Position numbers and translations under genes: made by a program. Positions 7,606 through 15,785 of a stretch of DNA of 35,279 nt are shown here, in pieces. Source of the DNA: Anaerolineae bacterium. GTDB lineage: Bacteria; Chloroflexota; Anaerolineae; Promineifilales; Promineifilaceae. Under the pieces are notes generated by a model. The model was not told the origin of the DNA and ran no database searches. It saw nothing but the letters and a program-made list of their open reading frames with translations. The DNA is taken from the NCBI GenBank assembly GCA_024762395.1, contig JANTHP010000008.1:1-35279 (forward strand), in the 5' to 3' direction. Within the stretch, counting starts at the first letter, position 1. The number at the start of each line of letters is the position of its first letter.

Positions 7606-8987
7606 AAAAATTTGCACGCGCCATTCTCTCAAACCTGTTCACGCTGCTCCTGTCCTTGACACTGGCAATCCTCATCTGGGTGAATGCCCAGCAAAGCAAC
7701 GACCCTGTGCGCAGCGAATTCATGACCATCCCCGTTGACATCATTAACCAGCCGGAAGATAGCATCTTAATAGAACCGCCGGCCGACGAGCGGCTTAATA
7801 CCCAAATTGTATTTGACGGTCCCGCCTCCGCCATTTCCCAATTAACACCCGGCGACTTTTCCGCCGTTCTGGACCTGAGCAACATCCCCGTGGGTGAAAA
7901 AAGCATCGCCATCATCAACATCCTGCCCAATGTGCCCGACATTACCCTACGTACATCCCAAATCGAGATTGATGTTTTTTTAGAAAAACTGGTTGAACGA
8001 GAGATTCCCGTCACCCTTGATTTGAGAGGTGATGTAGCGCGCGGGCATGTTCAGGGGACGCCCCTTGTTGATCCGGCGGCAATTACCGTTTCCGGCCCGG
8101 CTTCCAGCGTAAACGAACTTGATTTTGCGCGCGTAACCGTTTTTTTGAACAACGAGGCCGAAGACGTCATCGTCTCCCGGCAGCCCATTTTTTACGACCA
8201 GCTAGGACGCATCGCCAGCGTCAGAACCCTTGACTTGAGCGCCGACCAGGTTGATATTACAATTCCAGTGATCGAATCGGCTAATTATGCCGAAAAATTC
8301 ATTGATGTTGATATTGTGGGAGAACCGGCCCCGGGCTATCGCGTTCTTAGTCTAAAAGTTACTCCGCTTAGCGTGCTGGTTCGAGGCCGGCAAACCTTGC
8401 TGGAACAGCTAGACCGTGTGCAAACAGAACCCATAGACATTACAGGACTTAAAGAGCCGTTTCGGCAGCAAGTCACACTGGCGCTGCCTGACGGTGTGAC
8501 GCAGGATGAAGTGGAAGAGATATTCGTTGATATTGACATTCAACCCTTCTACACAACAGATACATATAACCCAGCCGTTGCCGTGCAAGGTGTGGGGGAG
8601 GGGCTGGTAGCAAGCATCGAACCGGAGTTTGTGCGCGTTGTTCTGTTTGGGCCGCTGCCGGTACTGGAATCGCTCTTGGATGAGGAGGTTGGCGTGACGA
8701 TTGATTTATTTGGGCTGATAACCGGTACATACAGTTTGGAACCGGATGTCAGTTTCCCTGACCGGGGAATTGAACTGCGCTCTGTCCAACCATCCCAAGT
8801 TACAGTAACGATTACCCGCGCGGTGACGGCAACAAATGAATTAACCGGGACGCTTCCCATCACTGAAACAGGAGCGTTGCCGCTGCCTTTGCAGACTGCG
8901 CCGGGAAATGAATTTGACGGCCGTCTCTTTACCGGTTTTTTTGCTGCGCCGTACCCCATTAGTTTTCCAGGACGAATACGCCCATGA
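7602..8987 (+). CDS. cdaR: CdaR (YbbR-domain) regulator of diadenylate cyclase
   Basis: The 461-residue protein has an N-terminal signal-anchor helix (about 8-27, LSNLFTLLLSLTLAILIWVN) and an extracytoplasmic region of repeated all-beta YbbR domains, for example beginning EIPVTLDLRGDVARGHV and EKFIDVDIVGEPAPGYRV. Each contains a turn of the VSGPASSVNELD or VRGRQTLLEQLD type. In Firmicutes CdaR binds and modulates CdaA from outside the membrane. The ATG overlaps the cdaA stop by four bases, and the der start overlaps its own stop by four, so the three genes are translationally coupled. The tail (about 415-461) is Pro/Thr-rich and of uncertain fold. Confidence 0.93.
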   Translation: MKKFARAILSNLFTLLLSLTLAILIWVNAQQSNDPVRSEFMTIPVDIINQPEDSILIEPPADERLNTQIVFDGPASAISQLTPGDFSAVLDLSNIPVGEKSIAIINILPNVPDITLRTSQIEIDVFLEKLVEREIPVTLDLRGDVARGHVQGTPLVDPAAITVSGPASSVNELDFARVTVFLNNEAEDVIVSRQPIFYDQLGRIASVRTLDLSADQVDITIPVIESANYAEKFIDVDIVGEPAPGYRVLSLKVTPLSVLVRGRQTLLEQLDRVQTEPIDITGLKEPFRQQVTLALPDGVTQDEVEEIFVDIDIQPFYTTDTYNPAVAVQGVGEGLVASIEPEFVRVVLFGPLPVLESLLDEEVGVTIDLFGLITGTYSLEPDVSFPDRGIELRSVQPSQVTVTITRAVTATNELTGTLPITETGALPLPLQTAPGNEFDGRLFTGFFAAPYPISFPGRIRP

Positions 8988-10351
8988 CACAAAAAGCGCT
9001 TGTTGCTCTGGTGGGGCGGCCCAATGTGGGCAAATCCACCCTTTTTAATCGAATTGTCGGTCGTCGTTTAGCTGTCGTGTCTGAGGTGGCGGGAACGACG
9101 CGGGATCGGTTGTACGCCGAAGCGGAGTGGGGCGGCGTTACCTTTACGCTGGTGGATACGGGCGGTATCGAATTGACCTCCGGCTGGCATACGGAGCCGC
9201 TATCGGAGGATTCGGAACGCTTTTTGCCGCTGATTCGCAGCCAGGCCGCGGTTGCTATTCAGGATGCGGATGTGATCGTTCAGGTGGTAGACGGCCGTAA
9301 AGGCATCACCGCCGCCGACCGGGAAGTAGCCGATATTTTGCGCCAATCCCAAAAACCAACCATTATTGCTGCCAACAAGCTGGAATCCACCCGTCTTTGG
9401 GATACAGCTTACGAATTTTATGAACTTGCATTGGGCGAAGTGTTTCCCCTTTCCGCACTGCATGGAGCCGGAACCGGCGACATGCTCGACGCCATTGTCG
9501 GCGCTATTCCGCTAGAAAAATTTGGCAAAGAAGATAACGACGATTCCGTAAAAATCGCCCTGCTGGGGCGGCCGAATGCCGGTAAATCCACCCTCCTCAA
9601 CAAACTCATAGGCGAAGAACGCGCCATCGTCAGCCCCATTGCCGGAACCACCCGCGACGCCACCGATACCGTCTTGAAATGGCATGGACAAGCCTTCACC
9701 CTCATAGACACGGCCGGCATTCGGCGGCGGGGGAAAATTGACCCTGGCGTGGAAAAATACAGCGTCTTGCGAGCCATCAAAGCCTTGCAGCGCGCCGATG
9801 TAGCCTTGCTTTTGATAGACGCCGAGCAAGGCATTACCGCCCAAGATGCGCATATCGCAGGTATGTTGACCGAAGAAACCGCCGGCGTCATCATTTTGGT
9901 GAATAAGTGGGATTTGGTTGTAAAAGATACGCACACATTGAATGAGTTTGAAGCGCAAATCCGGCACGAATTGAACTTTTTGCCATATGCGCCGCTGTTA
10001 TTCATTTCCGCTAAAACGGGGCAGCGGGTGGGGAAAATTTTGCCGACCGTTTTGGAAGTTAATGAAGCCCGGTATCAACGAGTCCCCACGGCGGCTATAA
10101 ACAAGATGATGCGCGAAGCTGTGACACGGCATCCGCCGCCAAGCAAGGGCGGGAAGCGCGTGAAATTTTTCTATGCAACACAGCCTAGTGTAGCGCCGCC
10201 TGTGTTCGTGTTTTTTGTGAATAAACCGAAATGGGTGAATTTTAGTTACCAGCGTTACCTGGAAAACAGGCTTCGAGAGACGTTTCCCTTTCCTGGCTCG
10301 CCGATTCGTCTCGTTTTTCGCGCACGCAGCGAAGACCGTTTTGGTAAATAA
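8984..10351 (+). CDS. der: Ribosome-assembly GTPase Der (EngA)
   Basis: Der is an essential 50S assembly GTPase with two tandem G domains and a C-terminal KH-like domain. G domain 1 has GRPNVGKS (11-18), VDTGG and NKLE (131-134). G domain 2 has GRPNAGKS (195-202), IDTAGIRRRGKI and NKWD (307-310). The KH-like part (about 360-450) contains VKFFYATQPSVAPPVFVFF and FPFPGSPIRLVF. The first G4 box ends in Glu instead of the usual Asp that reads guanine. Length (455) is normal. It overlaps cdaR by four bases. The stop is only six bases from the stop of the convergent histidine kinase, leaving no room for a separate terminator. Confidence 0.96.
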   Translation: MTQKALVALVGRPNVGKSTLFNRIVGRRLAVVSEVAGTTRDRLYAEAEWGGVTFTLVDTGGIELTSGWHTEPLSEDSERFLPLIRSQAAVAIQDADVIVQVVDGRKGITAADREVADILRQSQKPTIIAANKLESTRLWDTAYEFYELALGEVFPLSALHGAGTGDMLDAIVGAIPLEKFGKEDNDDSVKIALLGRPNAGKSTLLNKLIGEERAIVSPIAGTTRDATDTVLKWHGQAFTLIDTAGIRRRGKIDPGVEKYSVLRAIKALQRADVALLLIDAEQGITAQDAHIAGMLTEETAGVIILVNKWDLVVKDTHTLNEFEAQIRHELNFLPYAPLLFISAKTGQRVGKILPTVLEVNEARYQRVPTAAINKMMREAVTRHPPPSKGGKRVKFFYATQPSVAPPVFVFFVNKPKWVNFSYQRYLENRLRETFPFPGSPIRLVFRARSEDRFGK

Positions 10352-10357
10352 CAGCGG

Positions 10358-12430
10358 CTATTCTAAGTCGTTCAAGACTTTGTATACTTTGCCGGTTAAA
10401 ATGCCAATGGTAAATGGTTTTTGCAGCAGGTCTCTGGTATTGCTTGATAGGCCGTGTCTGGAAATGATGGTGTCCGTATACCCGGTCATATAAAGTGTTT
10501 TCATTTTGGGGAATTGTGATTGCAGTTGTTTCGCTAATTCATAGCCGCTTATTCCTGGCATAACAACATCCGTTAGCAGCAAATCAATTTCATTGCCGTG
10601 TTCTTGACAAAGCGCAAGCGCTTCTTCCCCGTTGGCGGCAACCAAGATGTTGTAGCCGCGCTCTGTTAACCCTTCTAACGCCAAATTGCGCACGCTGTCT
10701 TCATCTTCAACGAGAAGGATAGTCTCGCGTCCCTGTGGTTGTTGTGTTAGAGCGTCTGAGATTGCGTTGGCTTCTGTTTCTTCTTGAACGCGCGGCAGGT
10801 AAATCTCAAATCTTGTGCCTGTTTGGGGTTCGCTGTGAACATAAATGCCGCCATTGCTTTGGGCTATGATGCCATATACCATTGACAAGCCTAGTCCGGT
10901 TCCTTTGCCGGTCTTTTTTGTGGTGAAGAATGGCTCAAAAATACGGGACAGGGTTTTGCTGTCCATGCCTTCGCCTGTGTCTTGGACGGACAGTTTGATG
11001 TATTCGCCAGCATCGAGTTCGGGGCTGATACGGCCGTCTTTTTTGTCCAAAATAATATTTTCTGTCTGAACTGTCAACGTGCCGCCTTGCGGCATTGCAT
11101 CGCGGGCATTTACGGCCAGATTCATGATGACCTGGCTTAGCTGCCCTGGATCCGCTTCGATTTGCCAGAGGTCTGAGGCCAGCAGTGTCGTAAACTGTAT
11201 ATCTTCCCCGATGGGCCGACGAATCATTTTTTCTACTTCTGTGATGATTTCGTTGAGGTTGACTATTTCTGGGAGGAGGACTTGCTGGCGGCTAAACGCT
11301 AAAAGTTGGTGCGTTAAATCTGAAGCGCGTTTCCCGGCTGTGTAGATTGGTTCTACGTATTTGTGTATTTTGTCTTCGTTTTTGAACGCCCGCAATAATA
11401 AATCGGAATAGCTAATGATGACAGTAAGGACATTGTTGAAATCATGGGCAATCCCACCGGCCAACAAACCAACCGCTTCCATTTTCTGTGCCTGGAGCAG
11501 GGCGTTTTCCAACTGCTTGCGTTCTGTTACGTCCCGCTCAATGGATACGAAGTGGGTAAGCTCATGATTTTCGTTAATGATTGGCGCCACCGTCATGTCG
11601 GCCCAGAATTCTGAGCCGTCTTTACGATAATTGACGAGTTCTACGTGGACAGATTCTTGATTGAGCAAGGCGTCACGGATTCTTGCGAGTTGCCGCGGAT
11701 CTGTGTTGGGGCCATGAAATGCTTGTTGGGATTGGCCGACTATTTCTTTGTAGGTATAGCCGGTTGCTTTCGTAAAGGCTTTATTTACGTAGACGATGCC
11801 GCTGCGGGTTGGGTCTTCAGGTTCAGCGTCTGTAATGATGACGGTATCGCTGGTGTTGACGATGGCGGCTTCTAATAAGCGCAGTTGTTCATTGGCTTTG
11901 GCTAATTCTGCCGTTCGTTCTTTGACGCGCTGCTCCAGTTCATCATTCAGTTCTTGCAGCGCTTTTTCGGCTTCTCGGCGGCGCTTGATTTCGTGTTTCA
12001 ATTCGTTGCGCTGCTGGGCCAGGCTTTGGTGTAAATGGCCGACTTTTGTGCTGTTTTCTATAACCAGCAGCATGCCTGCGTCCGGGTTGCCGCGTTCAAG
12101 CTGCATGACCTGAACGGTAAGGTAGATGAATGAGTCATCCGGTTGTTTGCGCGCGATGTTATCTAAACGGTATACGGGTTCTGTGCCATTTAGAATGGCC
12201 GCCAATCCATCTTCTGCGCCGATGAATTCGCCAAAGAGGTCGGTTAACGGCCGTCCTGCAAACGAGGACAGGTTTTCTTGACGCAAAATGAGTTCTAAAT
12301 TAGGGGAAAGCTGTAGGATGGTTAACTCTGGCGATAAAACGACATACGCCATTGAATCGGATGTGTGAATGATGGTGAGTATTTGTGATGACAATAAGTC
12401 AGCGTTAAGTTTAGAAATCGAGACGCTCAT
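10358..12430 (-). CDS. Cytosolic hybrid histidine kinase (PAS-PAS-HisKA-HATPase-REC)
   Basis: The 690-residue protein has a PAS-like domain (about 15-125), a coiled coil (135-185), a second PAS domain (about 187-303), HisKA with H329 ([11 protein letters not shown]), a HATPase with N box ([15 protein letters not shown], 436-450), G1 DTGEGMD (484-490) and G2 [13 protein letters not shown], and a C-terminal receiver with D621 (LLTDVVMPG) and K671 (LLQKPF). No membrane helix is seen, so it senses inside the cell. PAS2 resembles LOV domains ([26 protein letters not shown]) but has no cysteine in the GxNCRFLQG position, so it cannot form a flavin adduct. The start (ATG 12430) is one base after the GTPase stop, with GAGGGG upstream, which indicates co-translation with the Ras-like GTPase. 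The downstream phosphotransfer partner is not in the window. Confidence 0.93.
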   Translation of the reverse strand: MSVSISKLNADLLSSQILTIIHTSDSMAYVVLSPELTILQLSPNLELILRQENLSSFAGRPLTDLFGEFIGAEDGLAAILNGTEPVYRLDNIARKQPDDSFIYLTVQVMQLERGNPDAGMLLVIENSTKVGHLHQSLAQQRNELKHEIKRRREAEKALQELNDELEQRVKERTAELAKANEQLRLLEAAIVNTSDTVIITDAEPEDPTRSGIVYVNKAFTKATGYTYKEIVGQSQQAFHGPNTDPRQLARIRDALLNQESVHVELVNYRKDGSEFWADMTVAPIINENHELTHFVSIERDVTERKQLENALLQAQKMEAVGLLAGGIAHDFNNVLTVIISYSDLLLRAFKNEDKIHKYVEPIYTAGKRASDLTHQLLAFSRQQVLLPEIVNLNEIITEVEKMIRRPIGEDIQFTTLLASDLWQIEADPGQLSQVIMNLAVNARDAMPQGGTLTVQTENIILDKKDGRISPELDAGEYIKLSVQDTGEGMDSKTLSRIFEPFFTTKKTGKGTGLGLSMVYGIIAQSNGGIYVHSEPQTGTRFEIYLPRVQEETEANAISDALTQQPQGRETILLVEDEDSVRNLALEGLTERGYNILVAANGEEALALCQEHGNEIDLLLTDVVMPGISGYELAKQLQSQFPKMKTLYMTGYTDTIISRHGLSSNTRDLLQKPFTIGILTGKVYKVLNDLE

Positions 12431-12431
12431 A

Positions 12432-12935
12432 TTACCCCTCAATTTGATCGGCGAGTAGTTCAAATGCCCGGTTTACATTCTCTCCCGTTTTGGCGCTCGT
12501 CAGCAGAAATTGATCGGCCAATGGGGTGATTTCGGTTTGAATCATGGCGTCAGTGATAACCCGATCGTTCACCAAATCATGCTTATTACCAACAAAAACG
12601 AGCGCCGCTTCAGGGTTCATCGCGCGCATTCGCCGGGCATACAAAGATAATGCCGGTAACGTTTCTTGTCGTGTGAGGTCGCACACAATGATGGCGCCGG
12701 CTGCACCGCGCAGGTAATTGGGACCAATGACATCAAAATCCTCTCCCCCGGCTAGATCCCAAATGAAAAAGTTAAGGAAATGATTTTCACGTTCCAGCCG
12801 TTTGCGCGACATATGTACGCCGATGGTGCTCAAATACGTTTCTTCAAATCGTTCTTCCACAAATTGGCGTATCAAACTAGTCTTGCCAACGGAAAAGTCA
12901 CCGAGTAGACATATCTTTTTTTGCACAGTTTTCAT
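12432..12935 (-). CDS. Ras/Rab-like small GTPase
   Basis: The 167-residue protein is a single G domain of eukaryotic Ras-superfamily appearance. It has a P-loop GDFSVGKTS (12-20), switch I threonine in YLSTIGV (T37), G3 WDLAGGEDF (59-67), G4 GNKHDL (116-121) and G5 TSAKTG (146-151). There is no lipid-modification cysteine or membrane segment. The position of the catalytic glutamine of Ras (DTAGQE) is glycine (G64), predicting slow intrinsic hydrolysis and dependence on a partner. It lies between a membrane-anchored coiled-coil/sensor protein (12-base gap) and the hybrid kinase (one-base gap), so it probably relays state between them. Bacterial relatives of this class (MglA, Rup families) act in polarity and gliding; a motility role is not supported here. 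Confidence 0.93.
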   Translation of the reverse strand: MKTVQKKICLLGDFSVGKTSLIRQFVEERFEETYLSTIGVHMSRKRLERENHFLNFFIWDLAGGEDFDVIGPNYLRGAAGAIIVCDLTRQETLPALSLYARRMRAMNPEAALVFVGNKHDLVNDRVITDAMIQTEITPLADQFLLTSAKTGENVNRAFELLADQIEG

Positions 12936-12947
12936 AAAACGAATCCA

Positions 12948-14594
12948 TCAATTGACAACAGTGGGCGTGATTAGATAAGAGGGCACTGCTTCACGCAAGT
13001 CTATCCATTTTAACAAAACCCAGCCGTGATGCACGCCGAATGAATCTGTCCACGTGATGTTGGCCCAGGTATCGTAAACGGCCGTAATGGTGACGGCCGT
13101 TCCCTTAAAAACCAACCCTGTGCGCGGCGTAAACAACCTGGGTTCAGACAGCGCATACACATGCCCAATCATCACGGCCGAAATAGGCGTTGGCGTCGCC
13201 GACGGCGTTAGCGTCATCGTGGGCGATGCCGTATTCGTAGGCGTATGTTCAGGCGTAAAAGTCGGCGATGGCGATGGCGTATGCGTAGCCGTCGGCGTAG
13301 CTGTCGGGGACGCCGTTGGCGTATTCGTTGGCGTTGGCAGCGGTGTTTTAGTAGCTGTCGGCGTAAACGATGGCGTCACTGTTGCCGTTGCCGTTGCCGT
13401 TGGCGTTGTGGTACTCGTCGCTGTTGGGTTTGGAAACGCGATTGGCAGCAGCGCAATCGTAAATTGCAGATAAAAACAAGCCACACCCAACAATAAAACA
13501 CCGCCCAGGCCCACAAATAAAGCGACCAGTTTTTGAGCGCGGCTTAATGGATTTGGCTCTCTTTTCTTTCCCTTAGTCAGACTGTTCGATAACTGTGCCA
13601 ACTTAGGCTGGAGCGGAGGCAGCGAATCGGGATCGCCATCATAATCACGCAGCTCAGCATCATATTGCAAATGCAGGTCAGAAACAAATTCGCGCAGTTG
13701 CGCATGAAACCCACCGGGTTCCACGCCATCAATGACAACCGCCAAATAAGCATACTGTCCGCTGCGAATAATAATGCGCTCATTCCCGTATTGGATTTCG
13801 TCTAGTTCCGTATCGGTGTTGCCGCGCCCAAATGAATCACGAGCAAACTCCCGAATAGCCGTCAACATCCCCCCAATCATGCCCGAACTGAGTTCCGTTT
13901 CCTCGGCGGGATGGCTGGACAACACTAATCCGGTTCCATGTTGGATCAAAAATAACTGCCGGATTGAAAAAGGGAGCGCGTCCCGTAGCGTGAGTTCAGA
14001 TTGAGAAACGCCGCGAAACCGCGCCCGCAGCGAACGCGCCACTGTTAGCGACGTTTGTCGAAGACGCGCATCAATGTTTCGTTGAATTTCACGAAGGGTT
14101 TCTGTAACCGAACGCTGTACCAAAGACCCAATAATGGGATACAGCGCATCAATCATGTCCTGGCGGCTGTTGCGAATTTGCGTGCGAATTGCCTGCCCCA
14201 TGATAGGGCTAAACGTTTTCGCCATTTCTTCCCGATCTTCTTCTATTCGCTGCCCAATAAGGCGGCTAAAGACAGGCGAAAGACGACTTAGCAAGCTTTC
14301 TGACTTGCCAAAGTTTTTATAATTGAGGATGCTGACGTTGGTTTGTAAATCGAGGACTTTGTCTTCGTAGGCGCGTTCAGCCGCGATTAACTTCGCTTCC
14401 AGACGTTCAATCTGCTTTTTGAGAATAGCGATTTCCGCTTCTGCATCTTTGCGGGCGGCAATCTCCGCCTCAAGCGCTCGAATACGCTCCCGCTCCTGGG
14501 CGAATAAAATGGATTGCGCCGTGCGTAATAAATCGGCGTCATTTTTACGAAAATGGGGAGCCGATGATTGCTCATCTGGTGGCGGCGGCGTCAT
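12948..14594 (-). CDS. Membrane protein: coiled coil, alpha/beta sensor-like core, Pro/Thr stalk, SH3-like end
   Basis: The 548-residue order is: coiled coil (about 30-85), helical segment (100-180, with FSPIMGQAI and [10 protein letters not shown]), alpha/beta domain (205-320, [55 protein letters not shown]), a membrane helix (356-378), a Pro/Thr/Ala stalk (388-470) and an SH3-like domain (473-532, ending [12 protein letters not shown]). The N-terminal part is therefore cytosolic and the stalk and SH3 external. From memory, the 100-320 core resembles the region preceding the OmpA domain in a family of proteobacterial and cyanobacterial OmpA-like proteins; here that envelope-binding end is replaced by stalk plus SH3. 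The alpha/beta part has a longin/roadblock flavour, which would suit a GTPase partner. No strong ribosome site precedes the ATG; it starts 25 bases after the upstream gene. Confidence 0.82.
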   Translation of the reverse strand: MTPPPPDEQSSAPHFRKNDADLLRTAQSILFAQERERIRALEAEIAARKDAEAEIAILKKQIERLEAKLIAAERAYEDKVLDLQTNVSILNYKNFGKSESLLSRLSPVFSRLIGQRIEEDREEMAKTFSPIMGQAIRTQIRNSRQDMIDALYPIIGSLVQRSVTETLREIQRNIDARLRQTSLTVARSLRARFRGVSQSELTLRDALPFSIRQLFLIQHGTGLVLSSHPAEETELSSGMIGGMLTAIREFARDSFGRGNTDTELDEIQYGNERIIIRSGQYAYLAVVIDGVEPGGFHAQLREFVSDLHLQYDAELRDYDGDPDSLPPLQPKLAQLSNSLTKGKKREPNPLSRAQKLVALFVGLGGVLLLGVACFYLQFTIALLPIAFPNPTATSTTTPTATATATVTPSFTPTATKTPLPTPTNTPTASPTATPTATHTPSPSPTFTPEHTPTNTASPTMTLTPSATPTPISAVMIGHVYALSEPRLFTPRTGLVFKGTAVTITAVYDTWANITWTDSFGVHHGWVLLKWIDLREAVPSYLITPTVVN

Positions 14595-14619
14595 GACAAA
14601 TTATGGCATAGGCTGTTCA

Positions 14620-15384
14620 TTACCCGTTGTAGAGGCGTCGGCCAATTTCCATATACATTTGCCCCAAATCATGACGGGCTGTGGCTTTGTCATCCAAAGC
14701 GGCCGTTAATTTGAGCATTTCTTCACGTAAATCATTGTTTTGTCTGTGGGCTTCTGCGCGCGCGCTGTTTAGATGTTCATTTTGTTCATCGTTTAGCCGC
14801 GTGATTTGTAGGGTCAGCTCTTTTTGCACTTTTCCTAACTGGGTGATGAGATCGCTGGCTAATTGGTCAATGCGTTCATTGAATTCTTTCTGCGCCTGCC
14901 GAAGCTGCGCCGCTTGCTTGGCATTTTGTTCGTCAACATAGGCCATTAATTCACGGCTGGTTTTACGCAGGTCGGCATCATGATTGTCTGCTTGCTGGCT
15001 GAGACGGTTGTTGATTTCTTGTTTTGCCAGCCGCAGTTCTTGCGCGGTTTGTTTGGCCTGGGCCTCTATTTGGCTGTTTAGCTGAGTGTGTGTGGCAACC
15101 AGGCTGTTTTTGGAAGAGTCGGCAATGTCTGCAAATTTTTCGTTGAGCAAGGTGGTAAGTGTGCGGTTTACTGTTTCAATGCGCGCTTCCACGGCGTTAA
15201 AACGCCCCTCTGTGTTTCGAATATGATTGCCCCAAAATATCTCACGTAAATCTTCTAGATCGTTTTGTGACCCCCTGCTTCTTTCTGTGGAAGGCGCTGC
15301 AGGTGGTGGAGGGGGCGCGGTTCTATGAGCCGCAGAAGGTGAATTTGTTTTCTCGACTGTGATGACTGTATCTTTTTTTGACAT
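14620..15384 (-). CDS. Long coiled-coil protein, first gene of the GTPase operon
   Basis: The 254-residue product has a disordered Pro/Ala/Ser N terminus (1-40), a short conserved-looking motif DLREIFWGNHIRNTEGRF (about 44-61) and then almost continuous heptads to residue 235 with Gln/Ala/Glu/Lys-rich composition. It ends with a helical tail LGQMYMEIGRRLYNG. No membrane helix or catalytic motif is visible. The start is supported by AGAGGAAGAAGGAT just before the ATG. It is likely a cytosolic adaptor that zips onto the coiled coil of the next protein or onto the GTPase; that is inference from gene order. It could alternatively be a cytoskeletal filament former. A MITE sits about 108 bp upstream. 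Confidence 0.8.
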   Translation of the reverse strand: MSKKDTVITVEKTNSPSAAHRTAPPPPPAAPSTERSRGSQNDLEDLREIFWGNHIRNTEGRFNAVEARIETVNRTLTTLLNEKFADIADSSKNSLVATHTQLNSQIEAQAKQTAQELRLAKQEINNRLSQQADNHDADLRKTSRELMAYVDEQNAKQAAQLRQAQKEFNERIDQLASDLITQLGKVQKELTLQITRLNDEQNEHLNSARAEAHRQNNDLREEMLKLTAALDDKATARHDLGQMYMEIGRRLYNG

Positions 15385-15492
15385 ATCCTTCTTCCTCTAA
15401 CTAATTGCTCCCGGAAAACCATTGGCAAAGTTTTCTATCATTTTACTGGTGTATACGCTAACATAAAACAACGCAAAAATCAATTGAATTTT

Positions 15493-15587
15493 GTAACTAT
15501 ACAGCTACCAGAGGTGACAGTGACTTACTAAACATCGTGGCTTTGGCTAATACCTCTGGAAAGAGTGACTGTCACCTATATAGTTAC
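15493..15587. mobile_element. MITE copy 2 (IS66-like ends), 95 bp with 8-bp target duplication
   Basis: The element begins GTAACTATACAG and ends CTATATAGTTAC. It is flanked exactly by TGAATTTT at 15485-15492 and 15588-15595. It shares with copy 1 (645-737) the ends, the length, the inner CCAGAGG-GACAGT-ACTT block and the right-hand GACTGTCACCT block; the centre differs. Arms fold into a long hairpin and there is no ORF. The different target sequence shows an independent insertion. Copy 1 and copy 2 both lie shortly upstream of minus-strand genes. Confidence 0.87.
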
Positions 15588-15595
15588 TGAATTTT

Positions 15596-15785
15596 TGTGT
15601 TTTGAACTATAGTTTACTAATGGGAACAGTACCGTATTATTTATACTATGCGGTACAAAGATTAAAAATACACTTAAGGGGCAGATTTTGAGGTGTGAGG
15701 GGGCGTCAGGCTTTTAAGTATTGGGTAATGACCAAAAATGAATGTCTGGCCGCTTGTGACCGTGATAGCAGTGTGTCTCTTGTGT
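15596..15785. other. Gene-free spacer with a short AT-rich palindrome
   Basis: Between the MITE and the stop of the PQQ/EAD gene I see no gene. GTACCGTAT at 15628-15636 and ATGCGGTAC at 15647-15655 form an inverted repeat with one wobble pair around an AT-rich centre, a possible operator or promoter region for the minus-strand gene at 15384. The remainder shows no recognisable signal; a clear terminator after the PQQ gene was not found. Confidence 0.35.

Noticed and set aside
11560-11870. LOV photoreceptor domain in the histidine kinase
   Set aside because: The PAS2 domain resembles LOV, but the photoactive GxNCRFLQG cysteine is absent (GQSQQAFHG), so no light sensing is claimed.
13180-13430. 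Short-period tandem repeat or CRISPR-like array (repeated GGCGTTGGCGT units)
   Set aside because: It is the antisense view of the Pro/Thr/Ala stalk of the minus-strand protein at 12948-14594; units are irregular and codon-driven, with no spacers.
13087-13473. Plus-strand Val/Gly-rich reading frame
   Set aside because: Antisense shadow of the Pro/Thr stalk; no ribosome site and low-complexity composition.
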